From assembly GCF_900111025.1 (NCBI RefSeq), contig NZ_FOFN01000001.1, positions 1,054,001 through 1,118,000 on the forward strand: a stretch of DNA of 64,000 nt, written 5' to 3'. The stretch is from Hyunsoonleella jejuensis. GTDB taxonomy: Bacteria; Bacteroidota; Bacteroidia; Flavobacteriales; Flavobacteriaceae. Below are positions 17,477-25,700 of this stretch, piece by piece. Numbering within the stretch: the first letter of the stretch is position 1; every line of letters begins with the position of its first letter. A program made the position numbers and the translations under genes. The notes beneath the pieces were generated by a model. The model was not told the DNA's origin. It saw only the letters and a list, made by a program, of their open reading frames with translations, and did no database searches.

Positions 17477-18052
17477 ATGAAATCTTTTTTGAAAGTTATA
17501 CAGCTACATAAAAACGAAGGCGCATTGATAAAAAAAGCGATAAAAAACAATCGTGAAGCACAACACATTTTGTTTGAAACGCATGCCCCAAAAATGTTAA
17601 GTGTTTGTCGCTACTATATTAAGGATATTCAGATGGCTGAAGAGGCAATGCTAAATGGGTTTTTCAAAGTATTTAAAAACTTAAAAACCTATAAAAGCGA
17701 AGGCAGTTTTGAAGGTTGGATACGCCGTATTATGATAAGAGAATCAATTTCATACTTAAGGCAAAAAAAAAGTATTGATTTTTTATCTGAAGAAGATGTA
17801 AGTACATACGATTATAGTAACAGTATGGAAACCGATTTAGAGGTTAACGACATTCAAAAACTAATAGACAATTTACCCGAAGGGTATCGCATGGTATTTA
17901 TTATGTATGCCATTGAAGGTTATAAACATTTTGAGATTGCAGAACTTTTGCATATAAGCGAAGGTACCTCAAAATCACAATTATTTAAAGCACGAAAATT
18001 GCTTCAAGAACAAATAAAAAAAGTAAATAAAACAAGCTATGGCACCAATTAA
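17477..18052 (+). CDS. ECF RNA polymerase sigma factor
   Basis: 191 residues. Region 2 lies at about 30-95 (QHILFETHAPKMLSVCRYYI ... GSFEGWIRRIMIRESISYLR) and region 4 at about 125-180 (IDNLPEGYRMVFIMYAIEGYKHFEIAELL, then GTSKSQLFKARKLLQ as recognition helix). It follows the flavobacterial ECF pattern. The downstream gene overlaps by 14 bases and encodes a one-span membrane protein, the probable anti-sigma factor. Genes controlled are unknown. Confidence 0.92.
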   Translation: MKSFLKVIQLHKNEGALIKKAIKNNREAQHILFETHAPKMLSVCRYYIKDIQMAEEAMLNGFFKVFKNLKTYKSEGSFEGWIRRIMIRESISYLRQKKSIDFLSEEDVSTYDYSNSMETDLEVNDIQKLIDNLPEGYRMVFIMYAIEGYKHFEIAELLHISEGTSKSQLFKARKLLQEQIKKVNKTSYGTN

Positions 18053-18800
18053 ATTTGAAGACGATTTTAAGGACAAGTTAGAAAAACGTACCATAGCGCC
18101 ATCAAAAGGGGCGTGGGATAAACTATCTGAACGTTTAGAGGCCGAAGAAGAAACAGCAAACAACAAAGGTTTCTGGTGGATTGGTATTGCGGCAAGTGTA
18201 ATAGGGATTTTATTTGCAATTTTTCAATTTTCTAGTAACAGTGAAAAAACTGTTACTCCCATAATAGTTGATGCTCCCGAAGTTATAAATGATTCTGATA
18301 AAACGCCTGTAATAGAGGATTTAAATAGTACAGCACAAGAAACGCAAGTTGCGGTTGAATCTTCTACGGAAGAAAAACTGGTACAGCCTACTAATGTGGG
18401 GAAACAAAAACCTATAAAAACCTATGAAGCCCCAACCCAAATTGCAAAAGCACCAACACCTTTAAGCACTAAAAACGAAATAGATGTTATAAAAGCAAAA
18501 CAAGCCGATGTTTTAAGTATTGAAAGCGAAAAGGCGCAAGAGGTTGCAGATGCCATATATACGCTTAGCGAAACAGAAGCTGGAGTTTCTAATGCTTCGA
18601 TAGATTCGCTTTTAAAAGCAGCCCAACGCGATATTTTAATTAGCAGAATGAAAAACCAAGACCAAGCGATTGTTGATGCCGCTTTATTACTGCAAGAAGT
18701 GGAGTTTGAGTTGGACGAATCCTTTAGAGATAGAGTGTTTAAAGCGATAAAAGATAGTTATGGGTCTTTAAAAACAGCTATAGCACAACGTAACGACTAG
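18039..18800 (+). CDS. single-span membrane protein, probable anti-sigma factor
   Basis: 253 residues. The charged cytoplasmic N-terminus (FEDDFKDKLEKRTIAPSKGAWDKLSERLEAEE) contains the GAWDKLxxRL segment common in flavobacterial proteins next to ECF sigma factors. One transmembrane helix follows (about residues 46-66), then a long polar periplasmic part rich in Thr, Pro, Glu and Lys with helical segments. Overlap with the sigma gene supports co-translation and stoichiometric pairing. No zinc-binding anti-sigma motif is present, so the mechanism is unknown. Confidence 0.75.
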   Translation: MAPIKFEDDFKDKLEKRTIAPSKGAWDKLSERLEAEEETANNKGFWWIGIAASVIGILFAIFQFSSNSEKTVTPIIVDAPEVINDSDKTPVIEDLNSTAQETQVAVESSTEEKLVQPTNVGKQKPIKTYEAPTQIAKAPTPLSTKNEIDVIKAKQADVLSIESEKAQEVADAIYTLSETEAGVSNASIDSLLKAAQRDILISRMKNQDQAIVDAALLLQEVEFELDESFRDRVFKAIKDSYGSLKTAIAQRND

Positions 18801-18918
18801 CAAAATGCTGTAAGAACAATAAATTATAAAGATAAAAGTATAATAAAAACATCAATCATACCTGCCCTAGTTTAGAGGAAGGGTTTCAATCAAATCATTA
18901 ATTAAAAAACGAACAGTT

Positions 18919-20001
18919 ATGCAAACTATTACAAAGTATTTAGTGGTACTTATTTTAAGTTTAAACTTGCAATGTGTTTTAGCACAAGACAGTATTCCAA
19001 AACCCGTAAACCAAGTAGAAATTAATAAGCTCAAGGAAGCAATATCTAGAGTAGAAGCTGATGAAAAAGCAGCTTTGAAAGCTGAGGTTGAGGCTATTGA
19101 CTTACGTCTAAAGAATGGAGAAATATCCCAAGAGGAAGCACAGGACCTAAAAATGGAAATGGCAAAAAAACGCGCTTTGAACATTGAAAACCGAACCGCC
19201 ATCTTAAACAATAAAATCGCACTTTTAGAGCGTAATGAAAAAGGGTATGGTGAAGATAATGAAAGTGAAGACATTGTAAGAATTGGCAGAAATGGCGAGG
19301 ACAAAAGCTGGATTTACATTGGAAAAAAAGAAAACGACAAGCCTAAATACAGAAAATACGATTTACGTACTACCAGCGACTTTGTACTGGCATTTGGATT
19401 AAACAACGCCATTATAGAAGGGCAAAGTTTAGACGATACGCCGTATAAAATTGGAGGTTCCCGTTTTTTTGAAATGGGGTGGGCGTGGAAATCGCGCGTG
19501 TTTAAAAACAGCAATTTTATGAGATTTAAATATGGTGTGTCTTTACAGATTAATGGCCTAAAGCCAGATGACAATAAATATTTTACACAAAATGCTGGTG
19601 AAACTATGCTTGAAGCGTTTCCTCAAAACCTTAGGAAATCTAAGTTGTCTATAAGTAATTTGGTGTTTCCTGTACATTTTGAATTCGGACCTTCTAAGCG
19701 TATAGATAAGGACAAATATTTTAGGTATTCTACTAAAAACCAATTTAAAATAGGAATTGGTGGTTATGGCGGATTTAACATTGGTACACGCCAAAAATTA
19801 AAGTACGATTTGGATGGCGAACGTATAAAGGATAAGCAAAAACGTGGGTTTAATACCAGTAACCTGGTGTATGGTGTAAGTACCTACGTAGCTATTGGCG
19901 ATACAGCTTTATATCTTAAATACGATTTGTCGCCAATCTTTAAAGATCAACCAATAGATCAAAACAATATATCTATAGGCCTGCGTTTTGATATGGATTA
20001 G
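18919..20001 (+). CDS. exported coiled-coil / beta-rich envelope protein
   Basis: 360 residues with signal peptide MQTITKYLVVLILSLNLQCVLAQ. Residues about 30-110 are a charged helical segment rich in Glu, Lys and Ala, probably a coiled coil (INKLKEAISRVEADEKAALKAEVEAI would be part of it, split around residue 50). The rest shows alternating aromatic and polar residues typical of outer-membrane beta strands and ends in the aromatic-rich ISIGLRFDMD. It follows the sigma/anti-sigma pair and could be a target of that system; this is inference from position. Confidence 0.75.
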   Translation: MQTITKYLVVLILSLNLQCVLAQDSIPKPVNQVEINKLKEAISRVEADEKAALKAEVEAIDLRLKNGEISQEEAQDLKMEMAKKRALNIENRTAILNNKIALLERNEKGYGEDNESEDIVRIGRNGEDKSWIYIGKKENDKPKYRKYDLRTTSDFVLAFGLNNAIIEGQSLDDTPYKIGGSRFFEMGWAWKSRVFKNSNFMRFKYGVSLQINGLKPDDNKYFTQNAGETMLEAFPQNLRKSKLSISNLVFPVHFEFGPSKRIDKDKYFRYSTKNQFKIGIGGYGGFNIGTRQKLKYDLDGERIKDKQKRGFNTSNLVYGVSTYVAIGDTALYLKYDLSPIFKDQPIDQNNISIGLRFDMD

Positions 20002-20024
20002 AAATTAATATTGAGATAGTTAAG

Positions 20025-20048
20025 AAAAGTCCCTTTGGGGCTTTTTTT
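20025..20048 (+). terminator. terminator after the envelope-protein gene
   Basis: Stem AAAAGTCCC/GGGGCTTTT (20025-20033, 20037-20045) with one G-T pair, loop TTT and a T-run to 20048. Confidence 0.8.
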
Positions 20049-20211
20049 GTTTAAGCTAAAACCTAAAGTTTTTATTTAAGCGTTCGCTGCTTATCAGTTT
20101 TTTTGATAAATCTTACTCAAGAAGTAATATTTCTTAAATACTAAACAAACAAAGTATGAAAAACTTCAAAAATTATGAGAATTTTGTGTGCTTGTTCTTT
20201 TCCTAAAAAGT

Positions 20212-20247
20212 AAAACCCTTGCAAATACTTCATTTACAAGGGTTTTT
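20212..20247 (-). terminator. ancestral tRNA-Phe terminator, now cut off by the island
   Basis: Inverted repeat AAACCCTTG/CAAGGGTTT (20213-20221, 20237-20245) just left of the left attachment repeat. Before integration it would have stood directly downstream of tRNA-Phe. The island's right end carries a hairpin with the same AACCCTT/AAGGGTT base next to the tRNA today. Confidence 0.7.
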
Positions 20248-20256
20248 AAGCTTAAA

Positions 20257-20271
20257 AAGTGGTACCTCCAG
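20257..20271 (+). repeat. left attachment site core
   Basis: AAGTGGTACCTCCAG, identical to 54704-54718. The following TACCAC makes a perfect GTGGTAC/GTACCAC inverted repeat (20259-20265, 20271-20277) that exists only at this end. Confidence 0.85.
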
Positions 20272-20383
20272 TACCACAATAGATTGTTTAGTAGGATTTG
20301 GTGAATTTTGACAACATCTTTAACGTCAGTAAATATAAGGTTTTTAAATCTAACTAAATTTAATTAACCTATCTAAATTTAAA

Positions 20384-20407
20384 AATGTTGTCCCTAATGT
20401 TGTCCCT
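20384..20407 (+). repeat. tandem 12-bp repeat, putative integrase arm sites (left)
   Basis: Two exact copies of AATGTTGTCCCT at 20384-20395 and 20396-20407, just upstream of the integrase promoter -7 element. The same pair, with small changes, is near the right end in the same orientation. A shorter inverted match GACAACAT is at 20310-20317. Confidence 0.65.
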
Positions 20408-20413
20408 TTTAGT

Positions 20414-20421
20414 TATCTTTG
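20414..20421 (+). promoter_or_regulatory. integrase promoter -7 element
   Basis: TATCTTTG, exact TAnnTTTG, 17 bases before the integrase ATG. The tandem repeats lie where the -33 region should be (TTG at 20388-20390), so integrase bound there could repress its own gene. Confidence 0.55.
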
Positions 20422-20437
20422 TGAAAAGATTTCTACT

Positions 20438-21778
20438 ATGATTCAATCCAGAAGAACAAAAGGAGTTGCACCTGTATTTAGACTTAAAGCATCAACCAAA
20501 CCAGAGAAGCCAATATTCCTTGATTATTCATATGGAAGAAAGAATCGGTTTAAGTATTCCATAGGTTATTCTGTAAATCCAGATTATTGGATTAAGGAAA
20601 AGGGTAAGGTTAAAAATGTTCGTGCTGTTACTAATGCAAAAATCATAAATGATAGAATTGATGATATAACTCGCACACTAAAAGAGTTTGTTGAAGATTG
20701 TGATTCCAACCAAATTCCACTTACCAATTTTATTATGAAAGCTTGTTTAGATGATTTTAGAAATGAGGAAGAAGAAGTTCAAGAAGAGAAAGAAGAAGAG
20801 ATTACAACATTAATTTCTTACATAGAAAAGTATATTAAACAAAAAGAAAAAGAATTACCAAAAACGGTTAAAGGATATAGGAATAATACAATCAAATCCT
20901 ATGAACAGACATTAGGGCATTTGAAGGATTATGAAGAAGAGTATAGCTGTGTTTTGGATTTTGATTTAGATAATGAGTTCTATTCAGATTTTATTGAATT
21001 TATGAATTCAAGGACTTATCAATTTAAGAAGAAGGAGAAAAGGCATTATTCGCTCAATACCATTGGAAAACAAATTAAGAACTTGAAAGTTTTTATGGGA
21101 GCAGCCCTGATTGAAGAATACCATACCAATTTAAAATACAAGAGGTTTAAGGTTCAAACCGAGATTACTACAGCCATATTTTTGGAGATAGCTGAGCTAA
21201 AAAGTATGTATGAATTAGACCTAAGCGAATCTCCTCATTTGGAATTGGCAAGGGATGTATTTATAATTGGTTGTGAGGTTGGTCAGAGGATTAGCGATTA
21301 CCATAATTTAAGAGAGCAAGAAATTGTTAATCACGAAAGTGAAAGATATATAAAGATAAAGCAAGAAAAAACTAAAAAAGAGGTGTTGTGCAAGATAACA
21401 CCTGTTATTGAAACAATTATGAATCAAAGGTATGGGGGAATATTACCTTCTAAGATTACCGAACAAAAGTTGAATGATTATATAAAGATAGTTGGCGAAA
21501 AAGCTGAAATTAATTCACAGATTAAGGTAGAAATCACGAGGGGAGGGAAGCGAAAAGTTAATCATATACCTAAACATCAATTAATTCAAGGGCATTCGGC
21601 ACGCCGTACCTTCTGTACCTTGAAATATAAAGCTGGTGTGCCAGTACATTCAATTCTAGAGCTGTCGGGGCATTCTACACTGAAGGAGTTCATGAAATAT
21701 ATTCGAAACCCCAAAGTAGAACGTGTTTCACAAATAACATCAACAGATGCCTTTCAGGTTTCATCTATTCCTGTTTAA
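20438..21778 (+). CDS. tyrosine-type site-specific recombinase (integrase)
   Basis: 446 residues. An N-terminal arm-binding-like region (about 1-70), a helical core-binding domain with many charged residues (about 110-220) and a catalytic domain. The catalytic set is complete: Arg284 in GQRISDYHNL, His386 and Arg389 in GHSARRTFC, His412 in SGHSTLKEF and nucleophile Tyr421 in MKYIR. It would insert and excise the island at the tRNA-Phe 3' end. It is oriented inward from the left attachment site. Confidence 0.95.
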   Translation: MIQSRRTKGVAPVFRLKASTKPEKPIFLDYSYGRKNRFKYSIGYSVNPDYWIKEKGKVKNVRAVTNAKIINDRIDDITRTLKEFVEDCDSNQIPLTNFIMKACLDDFRNEEEEVQEEKEEEITTLISYIEKYIKQKEKELPKTVKGYRNNTIKSYEQTLGHLKDYEEEYSCVLDFDLDNEFYSDFIEFMNSRTYQFKKKEKRHYSLNTIGKQIKNLKVFMGAALIEEYHTNLKYKRFKVQTEITTAIFLEIAELKSMYELDLSESPHLELARDVFIIGCEVGQRISDYHNLREQEIVNHESERYIKIKQEKTKKEVLCKITPVIETIMNQRYGGILPSKITEQKLNDYIKIVGEKAEINSQIKVEITRGGKRKVNHIPKHQLIQGHSARRTFCTLKYKAGVPVHSILELSGHSTLKEFMKYIRNPKVERVSQITSTDAFQVSSIPV

Positions 21779-21814
21779 AATCTTCAAAAACTCATAACCG
21801 ATAATAGCCAAAAG

Positions 21815-21839
21815 AGGACTAAATATTAGTCCTTTTTTT
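21815..21839 (+). terminator. integrase terminator
   Basis: Eight-bp stem AGGACTAA/TTAGTCCT (21815-21822, 21826-21833), loop ATA, then seven T. Confidence 0.8.
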
Positions 21840-21953
21840 ATGACTTTTCCCAAGGTGAATGGTTCTGCTAGAAGAATTTGGTGTAAATAAGGTGTTCTGG
21901 AATCAATTTATGCTGTCAAAAAAGCTCCTTTTTAAGCCCAAATGTTAAAAGGA

Positions 21954-22062
21954 TTAGTTAATTCAACTTTAATGAACTTTAAATTAGCTAATCTATCTTC
22001 TATTTACTTGTTAGTCAATGGTTTACGGTAAATCGTGTATTTTGAATTAGTTAATTTAAAGT
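21954..22062. repeat. repeated 16-bp motif in the 369-base non-coding stretch before the HTH gene
   Basis: TTAGTTAATTTAAAGT at 22047-22062 is matched at 15 of 16 positions by the minus strand of 21976-21991, and more loosely by the plus strand from 21954. Inverted spacing of this kind upstream of regulatory and replication genes suggests operators or origin iterons. Apart from this and the promoter below nothing else is evident between 21840 and 22208. Confidence 0.4.
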
Positions 22063-22123
22063 ACTGATAATGAATATGTTAAAGTGTTTTCTGAGACATT
22101 TTAATGGTGGTATCTTGCAGTTG

Positions 22124-22131
22124 TAAATTTG
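22124..22131 (+). promoter_or_regulatory. possible promoter of the HTH gene
   Basis: TAAATTTG, exact TAnnTTTG, 78 bases before the HTH gene start. The match upstream at -33 is poor. Confidence 0.4.
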
Positions 22132-22208
22132 AACGTGCACTCAGGTTTTATAAAAAGGTTGAAGATTAAAATTCTTGAACTTATTGTATAATTTTAAATC
22201 AAGTTATT

Positions 22209-22499
22209 ATGAGTAATAAAAAACATATTTTTCAAATGACTACTGAGGAGTTTTTTGAAGTATTTAGAAAAGAGATATTGTCCCTTATTGAAAAGAAGGA
22301 TTCTATTGTTGAAAAGAACCAAAGAGAAGATAAGGAGTATCTTACTAGAGAAGAGGCTAAGGACTTATTAAAGGTCAGTTATGCAACTTTATGGAAGTAT
22401 AATAAAGACGGCACTTTAAGAGCTACTAAAATAGGTAGCCGAGTATATTACAAAAGAAAGGATATTGATGACGCAATGGAAGGGGGTTGTTATGCTTAG
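22209..22499 (+). CDS. excisionase-like helix-turn-helix protein
   Basis: 96 residues. The C-terminal half is a winged HTH of the MerR/excisionase (HTH_17) kind: YLTREEAKDLLKVSYATLW, then the wing TLRATKIGSRVYYKRKDIDDAM. Residues 1-45 are charged and helical. Such proteins are regular partners of tyrosine recombinases in Bacteroidota elements and act as recombination directionality factors or regulators. It lies just after the integrase. Confidence 0.85.
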   Translation: MSNKKHIFQMTTEEFFEVFRKEILSLIEKKDSIVEKNQREDKEYLTREEAKDLLKVSYATLWKYNKDGTLRATKIGSRVYYKRKDIDDAMEGGCYA

Positions 22500-22715
22500 G
22501 TAAAGAAAATTTAAAACAGTAAAAGCTCGAGCAAGAGTATAAATTGTATCTACAAAGCATCAAGAACACATTTTTGTGTGCCAACCGAGTAAGGGTCAAT
22601 CCACGGTGGTTTAGCATGCGGACAATCGTCAAAACAATAGACTATTCCACTTTGCTTCTATGCCTGATGTTTTAAACTTAATAATTAGAGTATTAACATT
22701 TAAAACCTTAATGAA
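22500..22715. other. non-coding block of higher GC in the island replication region
   Basis: A 216-base gap between two small genes. Its middle (about 22560-22630) is noticeably richer in G and C than the flanks and holds short inverted pieces (CACA...TGTG around 22569-22579) without a good reading frame. It could hold an origin, transfer site or structured RNA; no specific signal is recognised. Confidence 0.3.
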
Positions 22716-22934
22716 ATGACAAGAGAAGAACTATTTACAGAAATAATTGACACCTTTCAAGATTTGCTAAACTTTGTTCATATGAATAATGAAAAATCAA
22801 AAGAAATATTTACAGAACAACAACTAGATTTAGTAGAGGAATTTTGGAGTTATTATGACGATTATAAAGATGCTACTTATGAAGAACTTGAAGATTGGTT
22901 TTACCAACATCACGAAATGCATTACATGTATTAA
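22716..22934 (+). CDS. small acidic hypothetical protein
   Basis: 72 residues, strongly acidic (EELFTEIIDTFQDLL ... EEFWSYYDDYKDATYEELEDW) and predicted helical. No family recognised. Acidic helical proteins of this size on mobile elements may be DNA mimics or anti-repressors, but nothing here proves it. It lies between the HTH gene and the polymerase-like gene, in the same direction. Confidence 0.55.
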   Translation: MTREELFTEIIDTFQDLLNFVHMNNEKSKEIFTEQQLDLVEEFWSYYDDYKDATYEELEDWFYQHHEMHYMY

Positions 22935-23129
22935 TTGTCATCTGATATGAGATAGGAAAGCCGACTCAATTTTATAACTAGGCATACTTTTTAGGTAATG
23001 TTTTAGAGAAACTCAAATCAATAACCCCAAGGCTTTTTAGCCACAATTTCAAATTTTATTAATCACAAGACTTAAGTAGTGTTTTCACATTGCCTAGCAT
23101 TTACTGTGTCTTTTTTTAACGTAAAACTT

Positions 23130-24518
23130 ATGAAAGAATACCATATAATAACACCCAAGAAACTGAACTTAGAAGGGAGATTAAAGCAATTTCCTCCTGA
23201 CTTTGAATTTAATTTAGAGTTCGCATATTTTGTAATTAGCGATATCCTAAAACAAACCGCCTATAAGTTCCAAGAAAAAGACAACCCCAATATGAAATTT
23301 GAAGATATTTATATTCAACAGTGTGCTGATAATTTACAATCTCTGAATAGAGACTATCGAAAACACATGAGATATTTGTGTGAAAATTTCCCAGGAGCAG
23401 GTAATATCTTATGGAGAGAAGACTACAGTGAGGTAGTTTGTTATTCTTATAAGCTTGCACCTAATTACGAAAAAGGAACGCTAAAAACAGTTATCCTCAA
23501 AGATAAATGTCTCATAAGAAAGATTAAAGCTAGGTCTGAATTTACAGTCCCAAATAAGCTCAAAAAAACGTATAATTTCCTAATCGGATACATTGACCCC
23601 AATAGGCTAAAAATAAAGACTGAAGATGCCTTAAAATACGTGTCAGACCAATACAAAAGGGATAGAAAATACAAGAATCAACTGATAAACTTTGTTAAGG
23701 TGTTAAGCCTTCAAAATGGAGAGTATTTTATAAGCTATAATCCCAATACAGATGGACGAGTCCATACCACTATAACCACTTTCCCTAAACAACTAAGGAG
23801 GTTCTTGCGTTTTGACGGAAAACGTCTAGCCGAAATAGATATCTCTTCTTCTGTTCCTACTTTCTTGTACTTCCTTTTGTCTAATCTTAATACTAATAAT
23901 ACTCATCTTAATAATGTTATTACTAGTACTAAAGCTTATTCTATTCATTATATGTCAGTGAAAAACTCCGTAGGGCTTGATATGAAAGAGATTGAGCTTT
24001 TCGGAAAGTTAGTCCTTTCAGGGGCTTTTTACAGGGGGTTTATTGAGGATTTTCATAAGGCTCATTACATTATGGACAAGCTGGAACCTGATGAGTATTA
24101 TAAGAAAAATGTTAAAAAAATATGTGACAGAGAATTTGATGGAGACCTAAAGGATTTAGAAAAAGTAGTAAAGAAAAATATGTTATCAATGTTCAATGCA
24201 AAGCCTAATAAATTCTTTGCTGAGGAAGTTTTCTTTTGGAAGAAATTCCCAACTATAAACTACTTTATAATGTCGTTAAAAAAGAAGAATCACAAATACT
24301 TCTCCCATTTGATGCTACAAATAGAAAGCTATTTTATGCTTCATATAGTTGCTCGACAATTAAATAACACATACAGAAGAAAGGTTCCAATATTAACCTT
24401 GCACGACTGTATTATTACTACCGAAGATAATATGGAAAAAGTTTATGATTTTACGAAAAACACTTTGAATTACCAATTAGGCTTTGACGCAAAAATGAAA
24501 TGTGAAATTTATGTATGA
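23130..24518 (+). CDS. mobile-element protein with family-A-polymerase-like motifs
   Basis: About 462 residues from ATG 23130; the ATG at 23079 would add 17 poorly supported residues. Not assigned by name. The middle resembles the palm of family A DNA polymerases or single-subunit RNA polymerases: GR at 209-210 followed by TTFPKQLRRFLR, then LAEIDISSSVPTFL with Asp237 placed like the motif A aspartate, a Lys/Arg-rich helix (about 340-365) and LTLHDCIITTED with His425-Asp426 placed like motif C (VHDE/HDS). This suggests a replicase or primase for the island. The similarity is by motif order and spacing only. Confidence 0.5.
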   Translation: MKEYHIITPKKLNLEGRLKQFPPDFEFNLEFAYFVISDILKQTAYKFQEKDNPNMKFEDIYIQQCADNLQSLNRDYRKHMRYLCENFPGAGNILWREDYSEVVCYSYKLAPNYEKGTLKTVILKDKCLIRKIKARSEFTVPNKLKKTYNFLIGYIDPNRLKIKTEDALKYVSDQYKRDRKYKNQLINFVKVLSLQNGEYFISYNPNTDGRVHTTITTFPKQLRRFLRFDGKRLAEIDISSSVPTFLYFLLSNLNTNNTHLNNVITSTKAYSIHYMSVKNSVGLDMKEIELFGKLVLSGAFYRGFIEDFHKAHYIMDKLEPDEYYKKNVKKICDREFDGDLKDLEKVVKKNMLSMFNAKPNKFFAEEVFFWKKFPTINYFIMSLKKKNHKYFSHLMLQIESYFMLHIVARQLNNTYRRKVPILTLHDCIITTEDNMEKVYDFTKNTLNYQLGFDAKMKCEIYV

Positions 24519-24724
24519 CTTCATTCCTATTAACTATTAACCATCAAGCTTCAAGAAACATACTTTTCGAATTCAATGATGTGAAACCACAAATTACAAT
24601 TGAAGAATGGTACGGTCAATTTATCCGTCCAGAACACAACCTACCCTCCAAATACCTTTTTTTGATCATTTTAAGTAATAAATTTAGATTTCAAAATACA
24701 GCCTTACACGCACGTATTACATAA
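24515..24724 (+). CDS. possible small protein coupled to the polymerase-like gene
   Basis: 69 codons whose ATG overlaps the preceding stop (ATGA at 24515-24518), an arrangement that favours translation. Composition is ordinary and there is no recognised domain. The reading frame ends in an AT-rich gap before the convergent defence operon. May equally be a chance frame. Confidence 0.3.
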   Translation: MTSFLLTINHQASRNILFEFNDVKPQITIEEWYGQFIRPEHNLPSKYLFLIILSNKFRFQNTALHARIT

Positions 24725-24834
24725 TCAAACTAATGACAACTTTTTAATTTACAACTTCATACTATACATTTTCTCATTTTATCCCTTTCAATTTGGGATT
24801 CGCCCTATGTTTATTATTAAGTTTTATTATAATC

Positions 24835-24865
24835 AAAAAAAACTTTGGTATTGTGAATACTAAAG
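24835..24865 (-). terminator. terminator of the defence operon
   Basis: On the minus strand CTTTAGTATT, loop CAC, AATACCAAAG (one mismatch) followed by eight T. It stands five bases after the final stop codon of the broken gene at 24871, marking the 3' end of the long minus-strand transcription unit. Confidence 0.7.
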
Positions 24866-24870
24866 AATTT

Positions 24871-25617
24871 CTATTCTTCTGGTAAATTATTAATTGGGTC
24901 CATTTCATCTGCTTTATTATATCCCCATTCTATATAGTTTTGATTTTTAGTATTATTCAAATTAGCATTTACTTTTATCTTACTTTCGAACGCCTTCAAG
25001 TATGACCTTATTTTAGATGCCTTTAAATGATTATCAACATCTGTAAGCAGTTTTTCTAATTTTGCTTTTTCCAATGCAATTATTTCAGCTTTTTCAGCTT
25101 CTCACTTTTGTTTAATTTTATCCTCTTCTTCTTGAATGCGTTGTCGTTTTCTTAACTCTGCCCATTCTTTACTGTCATTATCAATATATGCATATATAAT
25201 AGGTAGGTAATCTTCTAAAACCTTTGTTTCCTTATCTATCCAACCTTTTCTAGCATAACTACCTACTTGAAATTCAAGTTTATCACTTTTTTCATAAGTA
25301 TCAGAACTATAACCAGATGAATTTTTAATACGTTTTCTAAAATACTTTTGTCTTAAATTTATTTCAGTTAACTGGCCATACATTTCAATATGACACCGAT
25401 TATATTCAAATTTGATACTATGATTATTGGCTTCCAAAAGATTTATTAATTCATTCATAAACCTTAATGCTCTTGTTCTTAATTTAGGCTCAACAGAAAT
25501 AGGTAAGAATGCACTTTTATACTTTACTTGTTCTTCCCAACTTGTACGTTTCTGTTTGTCTATTTTTAATAATTCAACTTTTGTTTTTTGAACTAGTGGA
25601 TGGAGTTTTGTTTTCAC
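24871..25617 (-). pseudogene. hypothetical gene broken by one in-frame TGA
   Basis: A 248-residue frame interrupted only by TGA at 25104-25102. Upstream part (171 residues): charged, with helical NELINLLEANNHSI and a basic, Tyr-rich centre, ending in the coiled-coil-like RKRQRIQEEEDKIKQK. After the stop the same helix continues EAEKAEIIALEKAKLEKLL and ends YIEWGYNKADEMDPI. The unbroken heptad-like pattern across the stop and the terminator right after the second stop show it was one gene. Could be a nonsense mutation, a sequencing error or a truncated but active protein. No function recognised; last gene of the operon, 83 bases after the helicase-PIN gene. Confidence 0.75.
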
Positions 25618-25700
25618 TTAAAAATTGTTAAAAAAATTGTATTTATGAAACTATATATAAACTGAGTTTAATTTTATTAGGACCTGTTATTATTATTTAC

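Noticed and set aside
20155-20202. A 15-codon frame rich in Phe and Tyr ahead of a hairpin, resembling a second attenuator leader
   Set aside because: No biosynthetic gene follows, the hairpin is better explained as the old tRNA-Phe terminator, and no antiterminator segment is present.
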